IMG/VR virus record: IMGVR_UViG_3300027850_000002
Coordinates: 111,416-175,415 of that record
Length of the DNA stretch: 64,000 bases
Source of the DNA: a virus
Direction: 5' to 3' (one strand)
A program made the translations under genes and the position numbers. The notes under the pieces were generated by a model, which saw only the letters and a program-made list of their open reading frames with translations, had not been told where the DNA came from and did not search any database. Shown here in pieces: positions 47,733 through 54,570 of the stretch; within the stretch, counting starts at the first letter, position 1, and the number at the start of each line of letters is the position of its first letter.

Positions 47733-48126
47733 GTACCTCTCCTTCCCGTGCGATGCACTGCAGGCAGTTGACGGTCACTTCGTGGCTGAGAATACATTCG
47801 GCGTCGACACTCTCGTAGTCGCAGAACCGCATCCAGTGATCAATGCCGTCCCGAGTGTTGATGCCGGCGGAGTGCGTGAGCTGCTCGCGGCCAAGCGCAC
47901 GCCACTGGCGATAGGGTTCGTGAACGATGGGTGCGACCAAGAAGACCTGCGAGATGAACAAGAGGCGGCTCATCATCGATGAAGTGGTCGGCGACCAAGG
48001 CCCGACCTTGTTCTTGGTCATCTCGTCGACAGGCTGTCCGATCATCGGCTTGAGCGCGTCCCTCAAGTAGTCCGACATCCGTTGATGGATCTTCTTGATC
48101 CGCTTGTTGCGCTGTCGTTTGTTCAT
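47707..48126 (-). CDS. Cys-knuckle family protein with basic start and hydrophobic segment (member 8)
   Basis: A 139-residue protein starting at an ATGA overlap. The first 20 residues are Lys/Arg-rich (MNKRQRNKRIKKIHQRM), a hydrophobic segment follows (SRLLFISQVFLVAPIV), then HWMRFCDYES and VTVNCLQCIAREG. A membrane-associated variant seems likely. Confidence 0.55.
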   Translation of the reverse strand: MNKRQRNKRIKKIHQRMSDYLRDALKPMIGQPVDEMTKNKVGPWSPTTSSMMSRLLFISQVFLVAPIVHEPYRQWRALGREQLTHSAGINTRDGIDHWMRFCDYESVDAECILSHEVTVNCLQCIAREGEVRANANTHQ

Positions 48127-48602
48127 TCGTGTTCCGCCGCGATGCACTGAAGGCACGACAGGATGGGCGGGTCCTTGGGCAAGTACATGAAGCATGTGAC
48201 TGTGGTCGTTTGCGGGCACTGCCACAGGAACAGCATCCCACACAAGAGAACGCCGGCCTGTTCAGCGAACGGCCACACCTGGACACGGTGAGCGAGGTCC
48301 GTGTTGGCGTCGGCGACAATGAACGGACGCTTGGTTTCGTTGCCTCGTAGCGGACTCTCTTGAATCTCGAGCGACTCGTCCTCGACCTCGGTGGTGTAGA
48401 GGCGGTGGCACAACATGAAGTCGTCGTTCTCGTAGGCGTCAGCGATAGCGCGTCGAACATCGGCGTCGGACACTTCGTCCTCGATGTTATTCATGATGAT
48501 TTCGGCACGCGCCTCCCGGGCGTCTTCAAGGGAGGCCCACGTGGTCACGTTTTCTCCGTGCCGATGCTTGTAGTGCAGCACGTACGTGTACTGCTTCATC
48601 AT
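48123..48602 (-). CDS. Cys-knuckle family protein, long form (member 9)
   Basis: A 159-residue protein with an N-terminal region of about 60 residues (TYVLHYKHRHGENVTTWASL, then helices) unlike other members. VLLCGMLFLWQC and PILSCLQCIAAEHE form the C-terminal knuckle. Start in an ATGA overlap. Confidence 0.5.
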   Translation of the reverse strand: MMKQYTYVLHYKHRHGENVTTWASLEDAREARAEIIMNNIEDEVSDADVRRAIADAYENDDFMLCHRLYTTEVEDESLEIQESPLRGNETKRPFIVADANTDLAHRVQVWPFAEQAGVLLCGMLFLWQCPQTTTVTCFMYLPKDPPILSCLQCIAAEHE

Positions 48603-48907
48603 CCGAAGCTCCCGACGCTGAGGCATTGCAGGCAGGTTGGAATCTCACGCACGTGGTACTCGACGATTTGGAATCGAGGCGAGCTGTGGGTCATCGTCAC
48701 GGCGGGAAGGGTGGAGCCGTGCCAATAGATGCCGCGCTGGTTGATTCCGTCGAATTGCTCGACCTTCGGGTGACATGCCGTCGAAACGTGCAGCGTGCAA
48801 AGCTTGTCTTCATCGTCAAAGAACCGCGCAACCATCGAATTGTGCAGGAGGCCCATGTCATCGCGGCAGACCCAGTGGTCGCGTTTGTTACGGGACGTCA
48901 CAGACAC
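48599..48907 (-). CDS. Cys-knuckle family protein (member 10)
   Basis: A 102-residue protein with GTG start one base after the upstream stop. DHWVCRDDMGLLHNSMV, KLCTLHVSTAC and EIPTCLQCLSVG. It has extra Cys/His residues between the standard ligands, so a second site is possible. Confidence 0.55.
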   Translation of the reverse strand: MSVTSRNKRDHWVCRDDMGLLHNSMVARFFDDEDKLCTLHVSTACHPKVEQFDGINQRGIYWHGSTLPAVTMTHSSPRFQIVEYHVREIPTCLQCLSVGSFG

Positions 48908-48908
48908 G

Positions 48909-49121
48909 TCAATGCCACGCGCCGCACGAACACGGGCCACTACGGACATCGCACGACTGCCCACCGTTCGTACCAAGCGACGCGTGCTCACCATGGGCGT
49001 CCATCAGACCGAGGTCCATCGCGCCGTTGACGAAGCAGCATTGCTGCAGTCCGTTGAAGTCGTGTTTGTGTTTCTCGGGGTGATTCTTGATATCGAGCAT
49101 CTTGGCTTGTCGCGCATTCAT
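48909..49121 (-). CDS. Conserved small phage protein with CSCGAWH end
   Basis: A 70-residue protein. GLQQCCFVNGAMDLGLMDAH, then QSCDVRSGPCSCGAWH, a pattern I know from several phages and bacteria, probably metal-binding, without known function. It overlaps the following frame by 133 bases, which is unusual here. Confidence 0.55.
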   Translation of the reverse strand: MNARQAKMLDIKNHPEKHKHDFNGLQQCCFVNGAMDLGLMDAHGEHASLGTNGGQSCDVRSGPCSCGAWH

Positions 49122-49287
49122 CGTCGATAACTCTCCCGAAGCTCCCGGTGCAGCGCTTGTTCGTCATGAGCATGTACACGAGGTCGTAGGCCGCGTCGTA
49201 CATCGCGTTCGGGCGGGCTTTGACCTCGGAGGTCGAGATTGTATCGCCTGTCACGATGACGAGCTTGATGCGTGGTTTGTAGGCCAC
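48988..49287 (-). CDS. Hypothetical protein with long 3' overlap
   Basis: A 99-residue frame with GTG start in a TAGTG overlap. The first 50 residues (RIKLVIVTGDTISTSEVKAR, AYDLVYMLMTNKRC) look protein-like. The remaining part overlaps the 49121 gene and looks like its shadow. The real product may be shorter through a frameshift, or both frames are used. Confidence 0.4.
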   Translation of the reverse strand: MAYKPRIKLVIVTGDTISTSEVKARPNAMYDAAYDLVYMLMTNKRCTGSFGRVIDDECATSQDARYQESPRETQTRLQRTAAMLLRQRRDGPRSDGRPW

Positions 49288-49592
49288 TACGTCATCGCTC
49301 CGGTTGTGAGGTTGAGGCTGTACAGCTTGTAGATCTCGGGTTGATACAACGTCGCGTTGACGCTGCACACGTGCTGCTTGCACAGTGCATAATTGGTCCA
49401 GGCCCCGGTCGACACCTTGAGCCCGAACGGATCGTTGGCCAGCTCCTCCGGTGTCCATGTGATTGGGTGCGTGCGGTCGAACAACGAATCGAGAACGATC
49501 GTCTCGGCTTCACGTCGGCTGCATGCGCTCACGAGGTAGACGGTCTCGATGTCGTCTTTTTTGTGGATGACCTTCCAGACGTTGAGGGTCAT
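49287..49592 (-). CDS. Hypothetical protein
   Basis: A 101-residue alpha/beta protein (NVWKVIHKKDDIETVYLVSA at the start) with two Cys near residues 71 and 75. Starts in an ATGA overlap. Function unknown. Confidence 0.45.
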   Translation of the reverse strand: MTLNVWKVIHKKDDIETVYLVSACSRREAETIVLDSLFDRTHPITWTPEELANDPFGLKVSTGAWTNYALCKQHVCSVNATLYQPEIYKLYSLNLTTGAMT

Positions 49593-49804
49593 ACGTACTC
49601 CGGCCAGACAAAGACGTCGTCAGGGAACCCGCCCTTGAGCTGCTTTCGATAGGCACCACCGGCCATGGCCATCGTGCGCCGATACTCGTCGTCGTCCTCG
49701 GTGCACTGGCGCATGGCGGCGGATGCTTCGACCTGTGACTTGAAGGGGCCGCACTTCGCGATGCCGCCACCTCGTGCGAACCATTGCAGTTTCTTTTTCG
49801 CCAT
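49589..49804 (-). CDS. Hypothetical protein
   Basis: A 71-residue protein beginning MAKKKLQWFARGGGIAKCGP and ending FPDDVFVWPEYV, with a helix between. TGATG overlap at the start. The start sequence resembles small conserved phage proteins but no function is known. Confidence 0.45.
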   Translation of the reverse strand: MAKKKLQWFARGGGIAKCGPFKSQVEASAAMRQCTEDDDEYRRTMAMAGGAYRKQLKGGFPDDVFVWPEYV

Positions 49805-50016
49805 CACGCGCTCCCGAAGCGAAACGACTGGAAGCACGGATCGCCGTCTGAATCGCTGATGAAGAACCCGAGCGTCTCAAGACGTTTTTCGTCGGCCGCG
49901 GAGACTTTCCCCGGGTCAATGCCGCAAATGGTCAGAACGTCGTGCTCGCAGTGTGTCGGGTTGCGCGGGTTGCCGTACTTGAGGAAGATGGTGAGCGCTT
50001 CGATGAGGTCCTTCAT
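49804..50016 (-). CDS. Conserved small phage protein
   Basis: A 70-residue protein. IFLKYGNPRNPTHCEHDVLT, LETLGFF and FQSFRFGSA recur, from memory, in many phage genomes with no assigned function. His-Cys-Glu-His could bind a metal. ATGA overlap. Confidence 0.5.
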   Translation of the reverse strand: MKDLIEALTIFLKYGNPRNPTHCEHDVLTICGIDPGKVSAADEKRLETLGFFISDSDGDPCFQSFRFGSA

Positions 50017-50204
50017 GTCTTCTCCATCCGGGCGACGGCGTGGCGTGCGGCGTCGACGTGCGTTTGAGCACTCGCGATGTCGATGCGCGCAGCGTCTCTC
50101 GGCGAACCCGCGAGAGGCGCAGGTAGTCGACGGGAGGCTTCCTTCAAGGCCATCTGCGCCGTCAGCAACAGTCCGTAGATGACGCCGATGTCTTCGTCGC
50201 TCAT
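50013..50204 (-). CDS. Small helical protein
   Basis: A 63-residue protein, mostly helix (YGLLLTAQMALKEASRRL, AQTHVDAARHAVARMEK). Coupled by ATGA on both sides. Function unknown. Confidence 0.45.
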   Translation of the reverse strand: MSDEDIGVIYGLLLTAQMALKEASRRLPAPLAGSPRDAARIDIASAQTHVDAARHAVARMEKT

Positions 50205-50248
50205 GGCTGGATGCGCTTGTCGAGGTCATCGGGATCGATGTCAGACAC
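50201..50248 (-). CDS. Possible 15-residue peptide gene
   Basis: GTG start inside the end of the upstream gene and stop in an ATGA overlap with the downstream start; product VSDIDPDDLDKRIQP. The overlaps at both ends mimic those of the real genes around it, which is the only support. No ribosome binding site. Confidence 0.35.
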   Translation of the reverse strand: MSDIDPDDLDKRIQP

Positions 50249-51581
50249 TGAGCACCTCACTCGTCTGCCGTTCGAGGTCCCAGTGCTTCTCGATGAAGTC
50301 GATGACGAGCTTGGGGTCGACGTTCTTGTTGAACACGATGTTGGGTCCGTGCTTCTCGAGCATCACCGCCTTCACGGGGTATTTGAGGTTGCCGTTGTAG
50401 AGGTCAAAAACTTTCAGCCCGTCGCTCGTGTTCTTGCCGCACTCGTGCGAGCCGCACTCGTGGGCTTCTTGCGACCGCATGGGGATGTCACCACGCACGA
50501 GGTTCTCGTGGCGGTCGCCCTTCATCGGGCAGTGGAAGTGCACGATGCAATCGACGTCCGGATGGTCCGCGAAGATGATGCGCTGACTCTGGCCGCCGAC
50601 CGAGGGCTTCGCACCCATGGCGATCACGTTGTCGTCGCCTTTGGCGAGCACCATCACCATACCGACCTTGTCCAGCTCGTTGAAGTTCACGCCGCGCCGA
50701 GACGTCACGAACACGCCGTTGTCGACCTTGAACGCGAAGTGTCCGACGGTCTTACCGTTGAACGGCTTGTACGCACCGCGCTTGATGCAGTGGTCGACGA
50801 CGGTGCGTAGCGACGCAGGAACGGTCTCGCCGGTCCACGTGACAGGCTCACCTTCACGAACCTCGCTGCGTGTGAAGTGTCCCTTCGACCGATCAACCGC
50901 CATCGACACCAGGCCGTTGATCGCCGAGCGTCGGTCGTAGGTCATGTAGTACGGCGCCTGCTCGGGCGTGACGACCATGTTCATGCGGGTCTCGAGGTCG
51001 TTGGCGAGCACGAGGTTGCATGACGCCTTCTTCACGAGGTTCAGGCCGGCGTCGAACTGCTGTTCGGGGGTGGCGCCGGTCGTCGTCTTGAAGCCGACGA
51101 GGAAGATGTCCTTGCGGGTGCGTCGGACCTTCTGGATGACCTTCTCGGACGGACGGAGGTTGAGCCCGTACTCGTGCGCCGAGGACAAGCGTGAGTACGC
51201 CTTGCCGATGTCACGAAGCTTCTCGCCCATCGACCACAGCCCGTCGATGGACTCGACCTCGAAGTCACACAGCGCCGCCGGCAAGATGATGACCTTGGGC
51301 TTAGGGTCGGTGCACAGCTCGTTGAGCAGAGCTGCGATGTCTTCGTTGGTCTCGAGGTTCTTGGGCTCGACATCGTCACGCCCCGTACGCGCCGACCAGA
51401 TCGAATGACGGTTGCCCGCCATCTTCGTCGTGTACGAGTGGACGAGGCCGTCGAAGTTGTTCTGGTACAGCGCCTCCTCGATGTCACGCACGACCTTGCC
51501 GTACGCAGGAGCCGAGAGCGCGAGATGCGGACGGATGTGGAACACGGTTCCGCCGCCGATGATGTGGACGGGCTTGTTCAT
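50241..51581 (-). CDS. CoaB-like domain fused to class II aldolase/adducin domain
   Basis: A 446-residue protein with AAGGAA before the ATG. Residues 1-235 resemble the phosphopantothenoylcysteine synthase (CoaB/DFP) half: HIIGGGT start, VIILPAALCDFEVESIDG, IFLVGFKTTTGATPEQQF, LVLANDLETRM. Residues 270-446 resemble class II aldolases: VGHFAFKVDNGVFVTSRRG, HPDVDCIVHFHCP with the His pair for metal, and LEKHGPNIV. I know no common host protein with this pair. The product might act on a coenzyme or nucleotide-sugar metabolite. Confidence 0.65.
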   Translation of the reverse strand: MNKPVHIIGGGTVFHIRPHLALSAPAYGKVVRDIEEALYQNNFDGLVHSYTTKMAGNRHSIWSARTGRDDVEPKNLETNEDIAALLNELCTDPKPKVIILPAALCDFEVESIDGLWSMGEKLRDIGKAYSRLSSAHEYGLNLRPSEKVIQKVRRTRKDIFLVGFKTTTGATPEQQFDAGLNLVKKASCNLVLANDLETRMNMVVTPEQAPYYMTYDRRSAINGLVSMAVDRSKGHFTRSEVREGEPVTWTGETVPASLRTVVDHCIKRGAYKPFNGKTVGHFAFKVDNGVFVTSRRGVNFNELDKVGMVMVLAKGDDNVIAMGAKPSVGGQSQRIIFADHPDVDCIVHFHCPMKGDRHENLVRGDIPMRSQEAHECGSHECGKNTSDGLKVFDLYNGNLKYPVKAVMLEKHGPNIVFNKNVDPKLVIDFIEKHWDLERQTSEVLSV

Positions 51582-51790
51582 GGTGTTTCCTTGTGAGCGT
51601 GTGCATCGCAGCGCACGCAGATCTTCTTCTTGCGTCCGCCGGTCTGGCGGAACCAGTGCCATTCGTGGGAGCCGAGCCTGCACAGAAGCTGCCCAGCGAC
51701 GTACGACGCGAGCTGCGGTGCTCGCCGGACGTAGTCATGCCAGCGCAGACCTTCTTCGATGCCTGCTCGATAGTCGCGCGAGGGGCGCAT
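51578..51790 (-). CDS. Small zinc-site protein
   Basis: A 70-residue protein with LLCRLGSHEWHWFRQTGGRK followed by ICVRCDAHAH: C...H...CxxC, a compact zinc site known from small phage proteins. It shares the C-H-CxxC theme but not the order of the array family. Overlaps both neighbours. Confidence 0.5.
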   Translation of the reverse strand: MRPSRDYRAGIEEGLRWHDYVRRAPQLASYVAGQLLCRLGSHEWHWFRQTGGRKKKICVRCDAHAHKETP

Positions 51791-51966
51791 TACTCCTCCG
51801 GTTCGATGGGCTCGCTCGCCTCGTAGTTGGGGTCGGTGAGAACTTCGGGACGGAAGCACTTCAGCTTCTCGTCGATGCATTCGTTGCAGACGCGTGCGAG
51901 GGGAATGCCGCGAGCGTCGTTCTCCCACCACGAGCCGTCACCCTTAGTGTGCTGATGCGCCGTCAT
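51790..51966 (-). CDS. Conserved small phage protein (WENDARGIPLARVC)
   Basis: A 58-residue protein with WWENDARGIPLARVCNECID, then KCFRPEVLTDPNYEASEPIE. This combination is, from memory, widespread in phages and prophages of many hosts, with a CxxC site and unknown function. Stop overlaps the next start as TAATG. Confidence 0.6.
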   Translation of the reverse strand: MTAHQHTKGDGSWWENDARGIPLARVCNECIDEKLKCFRPEVLTDPNYEASEPIEPEE

Positions 51967-51978
51967 GCCGAAGCCTTT

Positions 51979-52003
51979 CGTTCGTATTTTGACGTTCGTA
52001 TTT
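51979..52003. repeat. Two copies of an 11-bp direct repeat
   Basis: CGTTCGTATTT at 51979-51989 and 51993-52003, in the 45-base gap between genes. TACGTC follows twice just after. On the minus strand this is directly upstream of the 51966 gene and could be an operator. Confidence 0.4.
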
Positions 52004-52011
52004 CTACGTCT

Positions 52012-52239
52012 TTACGTCATGGAGATGTTTGTTTGACAGACCTCTCTTGCTTTCCCTGTCTCAAAGCGCAGACTCCCCTTGTGTTGGTTGCGTTCATCCA
52101 GGCGAACCGCACCATCCTCATTGAGCGTGCGCAAGAACGCCTCATTGAGCGTGCGCAAGAACGCCTCATTGAGCGTGCGCAACGCGCCCCACATGCCGTA
52201 GGTGTTTGCGATGCGGGTGTAGCGCTTCGTCGGTTTCAC
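52012..52239 (-). CDS. Hypothetical protein with internal octapeptide repeat
   Basis: A 75-residue protein. The centre is nearly three copies of an eight-residue unit (LRTLNEAF) encoded by a 24-bp tandem repeat. The flanks (IANTYGMWGA and FETGKAREVCQT) are unrelated. ATGA overlap with the upstream gene. Function unknown. Confidence 0.45.
   Translation of the reverse strand: MKPTKRYTRIANTYGMWGALRTLNEAFLRTLNEAFLRTLNEDGAVRLDERNQHKGSLRFETGKAREVCQTNISMT
52117..52182. repeat. 24-bp tandem repeat, 2.75 copies
   Basis: Units at 52117-52140, 52141-52164 and the partial 52165-52182 are identical where they overlap (CTCATTGAGCGTGCGCAAGA is the first part). The unit is in frame with the host gene, so copy number changes keep the frame open. 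Confidence 0.8.
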
Positions 52240-52547
52240 GCGGCATCGGCCTTGGCCTTTGCATCGAGCTTGACTCGAACCCGTCGAAGCTTTGCATAGA
52301 GCGCGGGGTCCTCGCTCTCATGCATGAGCGACGGATTGGGGTCGCGGCCTTCCATGTCGCAGTCTTCGCAGAACGAGTTGTCACCGTTGTTCCACGAGCC
52401 GCACAGATCGTGGGTCTGGTCGGTGTTGGGCGAATACCAGATCGAGTACTGCACGTCGTGCGAGCCACAGACTCGACAACAACAGAAGTCCGTGTCAGGC
52501 GCCGTCGTCGTCTTCGACTTCTTTTTCTTCTTCTTCAATGTAGCCAC
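52236..52547 (-). CDS. Zinc-site protein with poly-Lys start
   Basis: A 103-residue protein with CCCRVCGSHDVQYSIWY and SFCEDCDMEGRD, a four-Cys zinc domain separated by an acidic/aromatic stretch containing HDLCGSW. The N-terminus is six Lys in a row. It overlaps the preceding small gene by 53 bases; a TTG three codons later is an alternative start. Confidence 0.5.
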   Translation of the reverse strand: MATLKKKKKKSKTTTAPDTDFCCCRVCGSHDVQYSIWYSPNTDQTHDLCGSWNNGDNSFCEDCDMEGRDPNPSLMHESEDPALYAKLRRVRVKLDAKAKADAA

Positions 52548-52587
52548 GTTCGTACGCCTCCTTGGCGATGTTGAAACCGAACTTCAC
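52495..52587 (-). CDS. 30-residue acidic-tail protein
   Basis: A short gene with GTG in a GTGA overlap; product begins VKFGFNIAKEAYERGYIEEE and ends in Glu/Asp. The first half looks like conserved small phage peptides. It overlaps the zinc-site gene in another frame, so one of the two may be shorter than drawn. Confidence 0.4.
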   Translation of the reverse strand: MKFGFNIAKEAYERGYIEEEEKEVEDDDGA

Positions 52588-52715
52588 GTTCTCGAGGGGT
52601 GGCCTGTGACCTCGAGAAGGGTGAGATCACACTCCGTGATGATGATGGGTTGATGTTCCGGTGTTTCGTAGATGATGTGGACGAGACCGTCATCGTCGCA
52701 GTTGAACTGGTTCAT
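52584..52715 (-). CDS. Cys-knuckle relative lacking the CxxC (degenerate member)
   Basis: A 43-residue protein in an ATGA overlap. CDDDGLVHIIYETPEHQP and IITECDLTLLE keep the GLVH and single-Cys parts of the array family, but it stops before the CxxC. It may be a truncated copy or a half-site partner. Confidence 0.45.
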   Translation of the reverse strand: MNQFNCDDDGLVHIIYETPEHQPIIITECDLTLLEVTGHPSRT

Positions 52716-52951
52716 GGTTCAGGCCCTTGTTCGTTCGGTGAACGAACGCCCCATTGAAACCATTGAAGCCCCGAACCATCGGAGCCGCCGATGCACCAGA
52801 AGCACGTCGGCACCGCGTTGCGATCGTAATGTTGGTCCATCGTGGCAGCTCCGAAGCTGCCCTTGCAGACCGAAAGGCTCAGGCTCTTAACGTCGCGCAG
52901 GTGTACGACCGGGTCGGGTCCTTTGATGCGGGTGTAGTCGGTGTACTTCAC
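52712..52951 (-). CDS. Cys-knuckle family protein (member 11)
   Basis: A 79-residue protein with GTG in a GTGA overlap. GPDPVVHLRDVKSLSLSVCK and AVPTCFWCIGGSDG. A Trp/Gly-rich tail of about 20 residues follows. Function unknown. Confidence 0.55.
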   Translation of the reverse strand: MKYTDYTRIKGPDPVVHLRDVKSLSLSVCKGSFGAATMDQHYDRNAVPTCFWCIGGSDGSGLQWFQWGVRSPNEQGPEP

Positions 52952-53199
52952 TTCCAGAAACTCCTCCCTGAGAGGCACCAGAGACATGTGACGGGTGCGA
53001 GCGTCTCGACCATACGGTGGTCGATCAAGCACACCGTCATACCGAGGTGGTTGGCGGTCACCTGTTGACTGCTCTCGTGAACGACGCCGTTGTCGTCAGC
53101 CCAGTGCCACGACAGACCCGCGCCAAGTCGTTGCGAGAGCACAGAGCCTTGCTCGCTCGTCGGTAGAGGTGTGTGTGGTGTAAACGTTCGACGCTTCAT
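52948..53199 (-). CDS. Cys-knuckle family protein (member 12)
   Basis: An 83-residue protein in an ATGA overlap. LSWHWADDNGVVHESSQQ, GMTVCLIDH and APVTCLWCLSGRS. The first 25 residues are polar and Thr/Pro-rich. Confidence 0.55.
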   Translation of the reverse strand: MKRRTFTPHTPLPTSEQGSVLSQRLGAGLSWHWADDNGVVHESSQQVTANHLGMTVCLIDHRMVETLAPVTCLWCLSGRSFWK

Positions 53200-53438
53200 G
53201 GTTCGAACTCTTTTGCCAAACACTGGAGGCAAGTTACGAAACCGTTGAACAGGTGCGGCGGTTTGTTGGTGCGAGATGTGGTGACTATCACCTCGTAGAG
53301 GCCGCAAAGCGTGACCCAGGTGACCGATTCTTCTTCGAAGACATTGTGAAGAACTCCGTGACGAAGACCGTGAAGACTCCAGACCTTGCCTTCGAGGTAC
53401 ATGAGCTGCCACCCACGATCGACGGCCGCGTGCCTCAC
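53196..53438 (-). CDS. Cys-knuckle family protein (member 13)
   Basis: An 80-residue protein with GTG in a GTGA overlap. VWSLHGLRHGVLHNVFEE, TWVTLCGLYE and GFVTCLQCLAKEFEP. The C-terminus is nearly identical to member 4 (TCLQCLAKE), showing recent common origin. Confidence 0.6.
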   Translation of the reverse strand: MRHAAVDRGWQLMYLEGKVWSLHGLRHGVLHNVFEEESVTWVTLCGLYEVIVTTSRTNKPPHLFNGFVTCLQCLAKEFEP

Positions 53439-53980
53439 GACGTTTCGATCTCAATCAGTGGTCGACCGTAACCCTGCCACTCCTTCACACAGTCTTCGCA
53501 CGTGATGACAGCCTCCTTAGTCGTACGCAGTCGTCGTGTGGATGCACCACACATTGTGTAGTTCGTGTCGACGATACCGATGTGAACTGTACCAGGACGT
53601 CCTGCGCTCATATGTGGGTACTGGAGCAGACGAGCTATATCACTCGGTCCAAGCGTGTACGCTTTGTCGGTAGGCGGATTGGCGTAACGCCAATGACGCG
53701 GGTTGATACATGTAGCCAAACCACACGTGTTCTCGAGAAACAGACGGCGGATGCCAACACCGTCATTGTCCCAACACCAAAGCAATCGGGCGACAACGAA
53801 CTGTACCGAGACCTCGGCCGGCGGCGTCCACGGAAAGATGGCGATCGGTCCTGCACCATCGTCATGGAACTCAGCGAGCCAATACCAGTGGTTCGGTGTG
53901 ACCTCCACGAAGGGGTCAACCAGCTCACGGGGAGGGATCACAACCGTACGTCCGAAATGTCCAGGTAACCGGATACCCAT
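53435..53980 (-). CDS. HNH-like domain fused to Cys-knuckle domain (member 14)
   Basis: A 181-residue protein. VVARLLWCWDNDG and NTCGLATCINPRHW resemble the C...CxNPxHL core of HNH-type nuclease folds. The C-terminal PGTVHIGIVD, YTMCGAST and VITCEDCVKEW is the array domain. A full catalytic His pair is not evident, so nuclease activity is uncertain. Confidence 0.5.
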   Translation of the reverse strand: MGIRLPGHFGRTVVIPPRELVDPFVEVTPNHWYWLAEFHDDGAGPIAIFPWTPPAEVSVQFVVARLLWCWDNDGVGIRRLFLENTCGLATCINPRHWRYANPPTDKAYTLGPSDIARLLQYPHMSAGRPGTVHIGIVDTNYTMCGASTRRLRTTKEAVITCEDCVKEWQGYGRPLIEIETS

Positions 53981-54570
53981 CAGCAACCGCCTTTACATGT
54001 GATGACTGCGTTGGTGGCGAGCACTGTGGAAACGTCGGGGACGATGACGGCTTCGCACATCGCAACAAACCTGGACGTCAGAACCGGGAGCACGGGCACT
54101 GCGTGCGAAACCCCGTGCTGGTCACGTACCGCGAGTAGCAGGCGCTTCTCCACAGGGCGTCCTGTTCGGCGCTCGACCACACGCCAACCCCCGTACTCGG
54201 CAGGGTCGAAGCGATACCGGGGCACAGGTTCAACCCATGTCCAGTGGTCCGGATTCACACAGCCCGGGTGACCGCACTTCAGTGTGAAGCTAGAACGTTC
54301 GGGGAACGGTCCTTTGTGGTGTTCGATAAGCAATCGAGCAACGACAAATATTCCACGCTTAACATTTGTGTTGGGCGCCCACGATATAACCGCATGGCCG
54401 TACTCACTAAGACGACGTGGAAACTTGGCCTCGAGATCGACAGACCATAACCAATGCCCTGAAGTGTCTTCGTCCTTCACTATATAACGCAGTAAAAGCG
54501 CCATCGGAGGCTGTTGTTTTCGGAGCCAAGTCGCTCCATGTGTTTTCAACAAGTTGGCGGAATATGACAT
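53980..54570 (-). CDS. HNH-like domain fused to Cys-knuckle domain (member 15)
   Basis: About 196 residues from the chosen ATG at 54570; GTG 54624 and ATG 54504 are alternatives, none with a good ribosome binding site. VVARLLIEHHKGPF and LKCGHPGCVNPDHWTW form an HNH-like part. DQHGVSHAVP, AMCEAVIV and VITCKGGC form the C-terminal knuckle, with C-x3-C in place of CxxC. Its order and sequence parallel member 14, so they arose by duplication. Confidence 0.5.
   Translation of the reverse strand: MSYSANLLKTHGATWLRKQQPPMALLLRYIVKDEDTSGHWLWSVDLEAKFPRRLSEYGHAVISWAPNTNVKRGIFVVARLLIEHHKGPFPERSSFTLKCGHPGCVNPDHWTWVEPVPRYRFDPAEYGGWRVVERRTGRPVEKRLLLAVRDQHGVSHAVPVLPVLTSRFVAMCEAVIVPDVSTVLATNAVITCKGGC

Noticed and set aside
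52117-52182. Possible CRISPR array
   Set aside because: The copies abut without spacers and lie in frame in a gene, so this is a tandem repeat.
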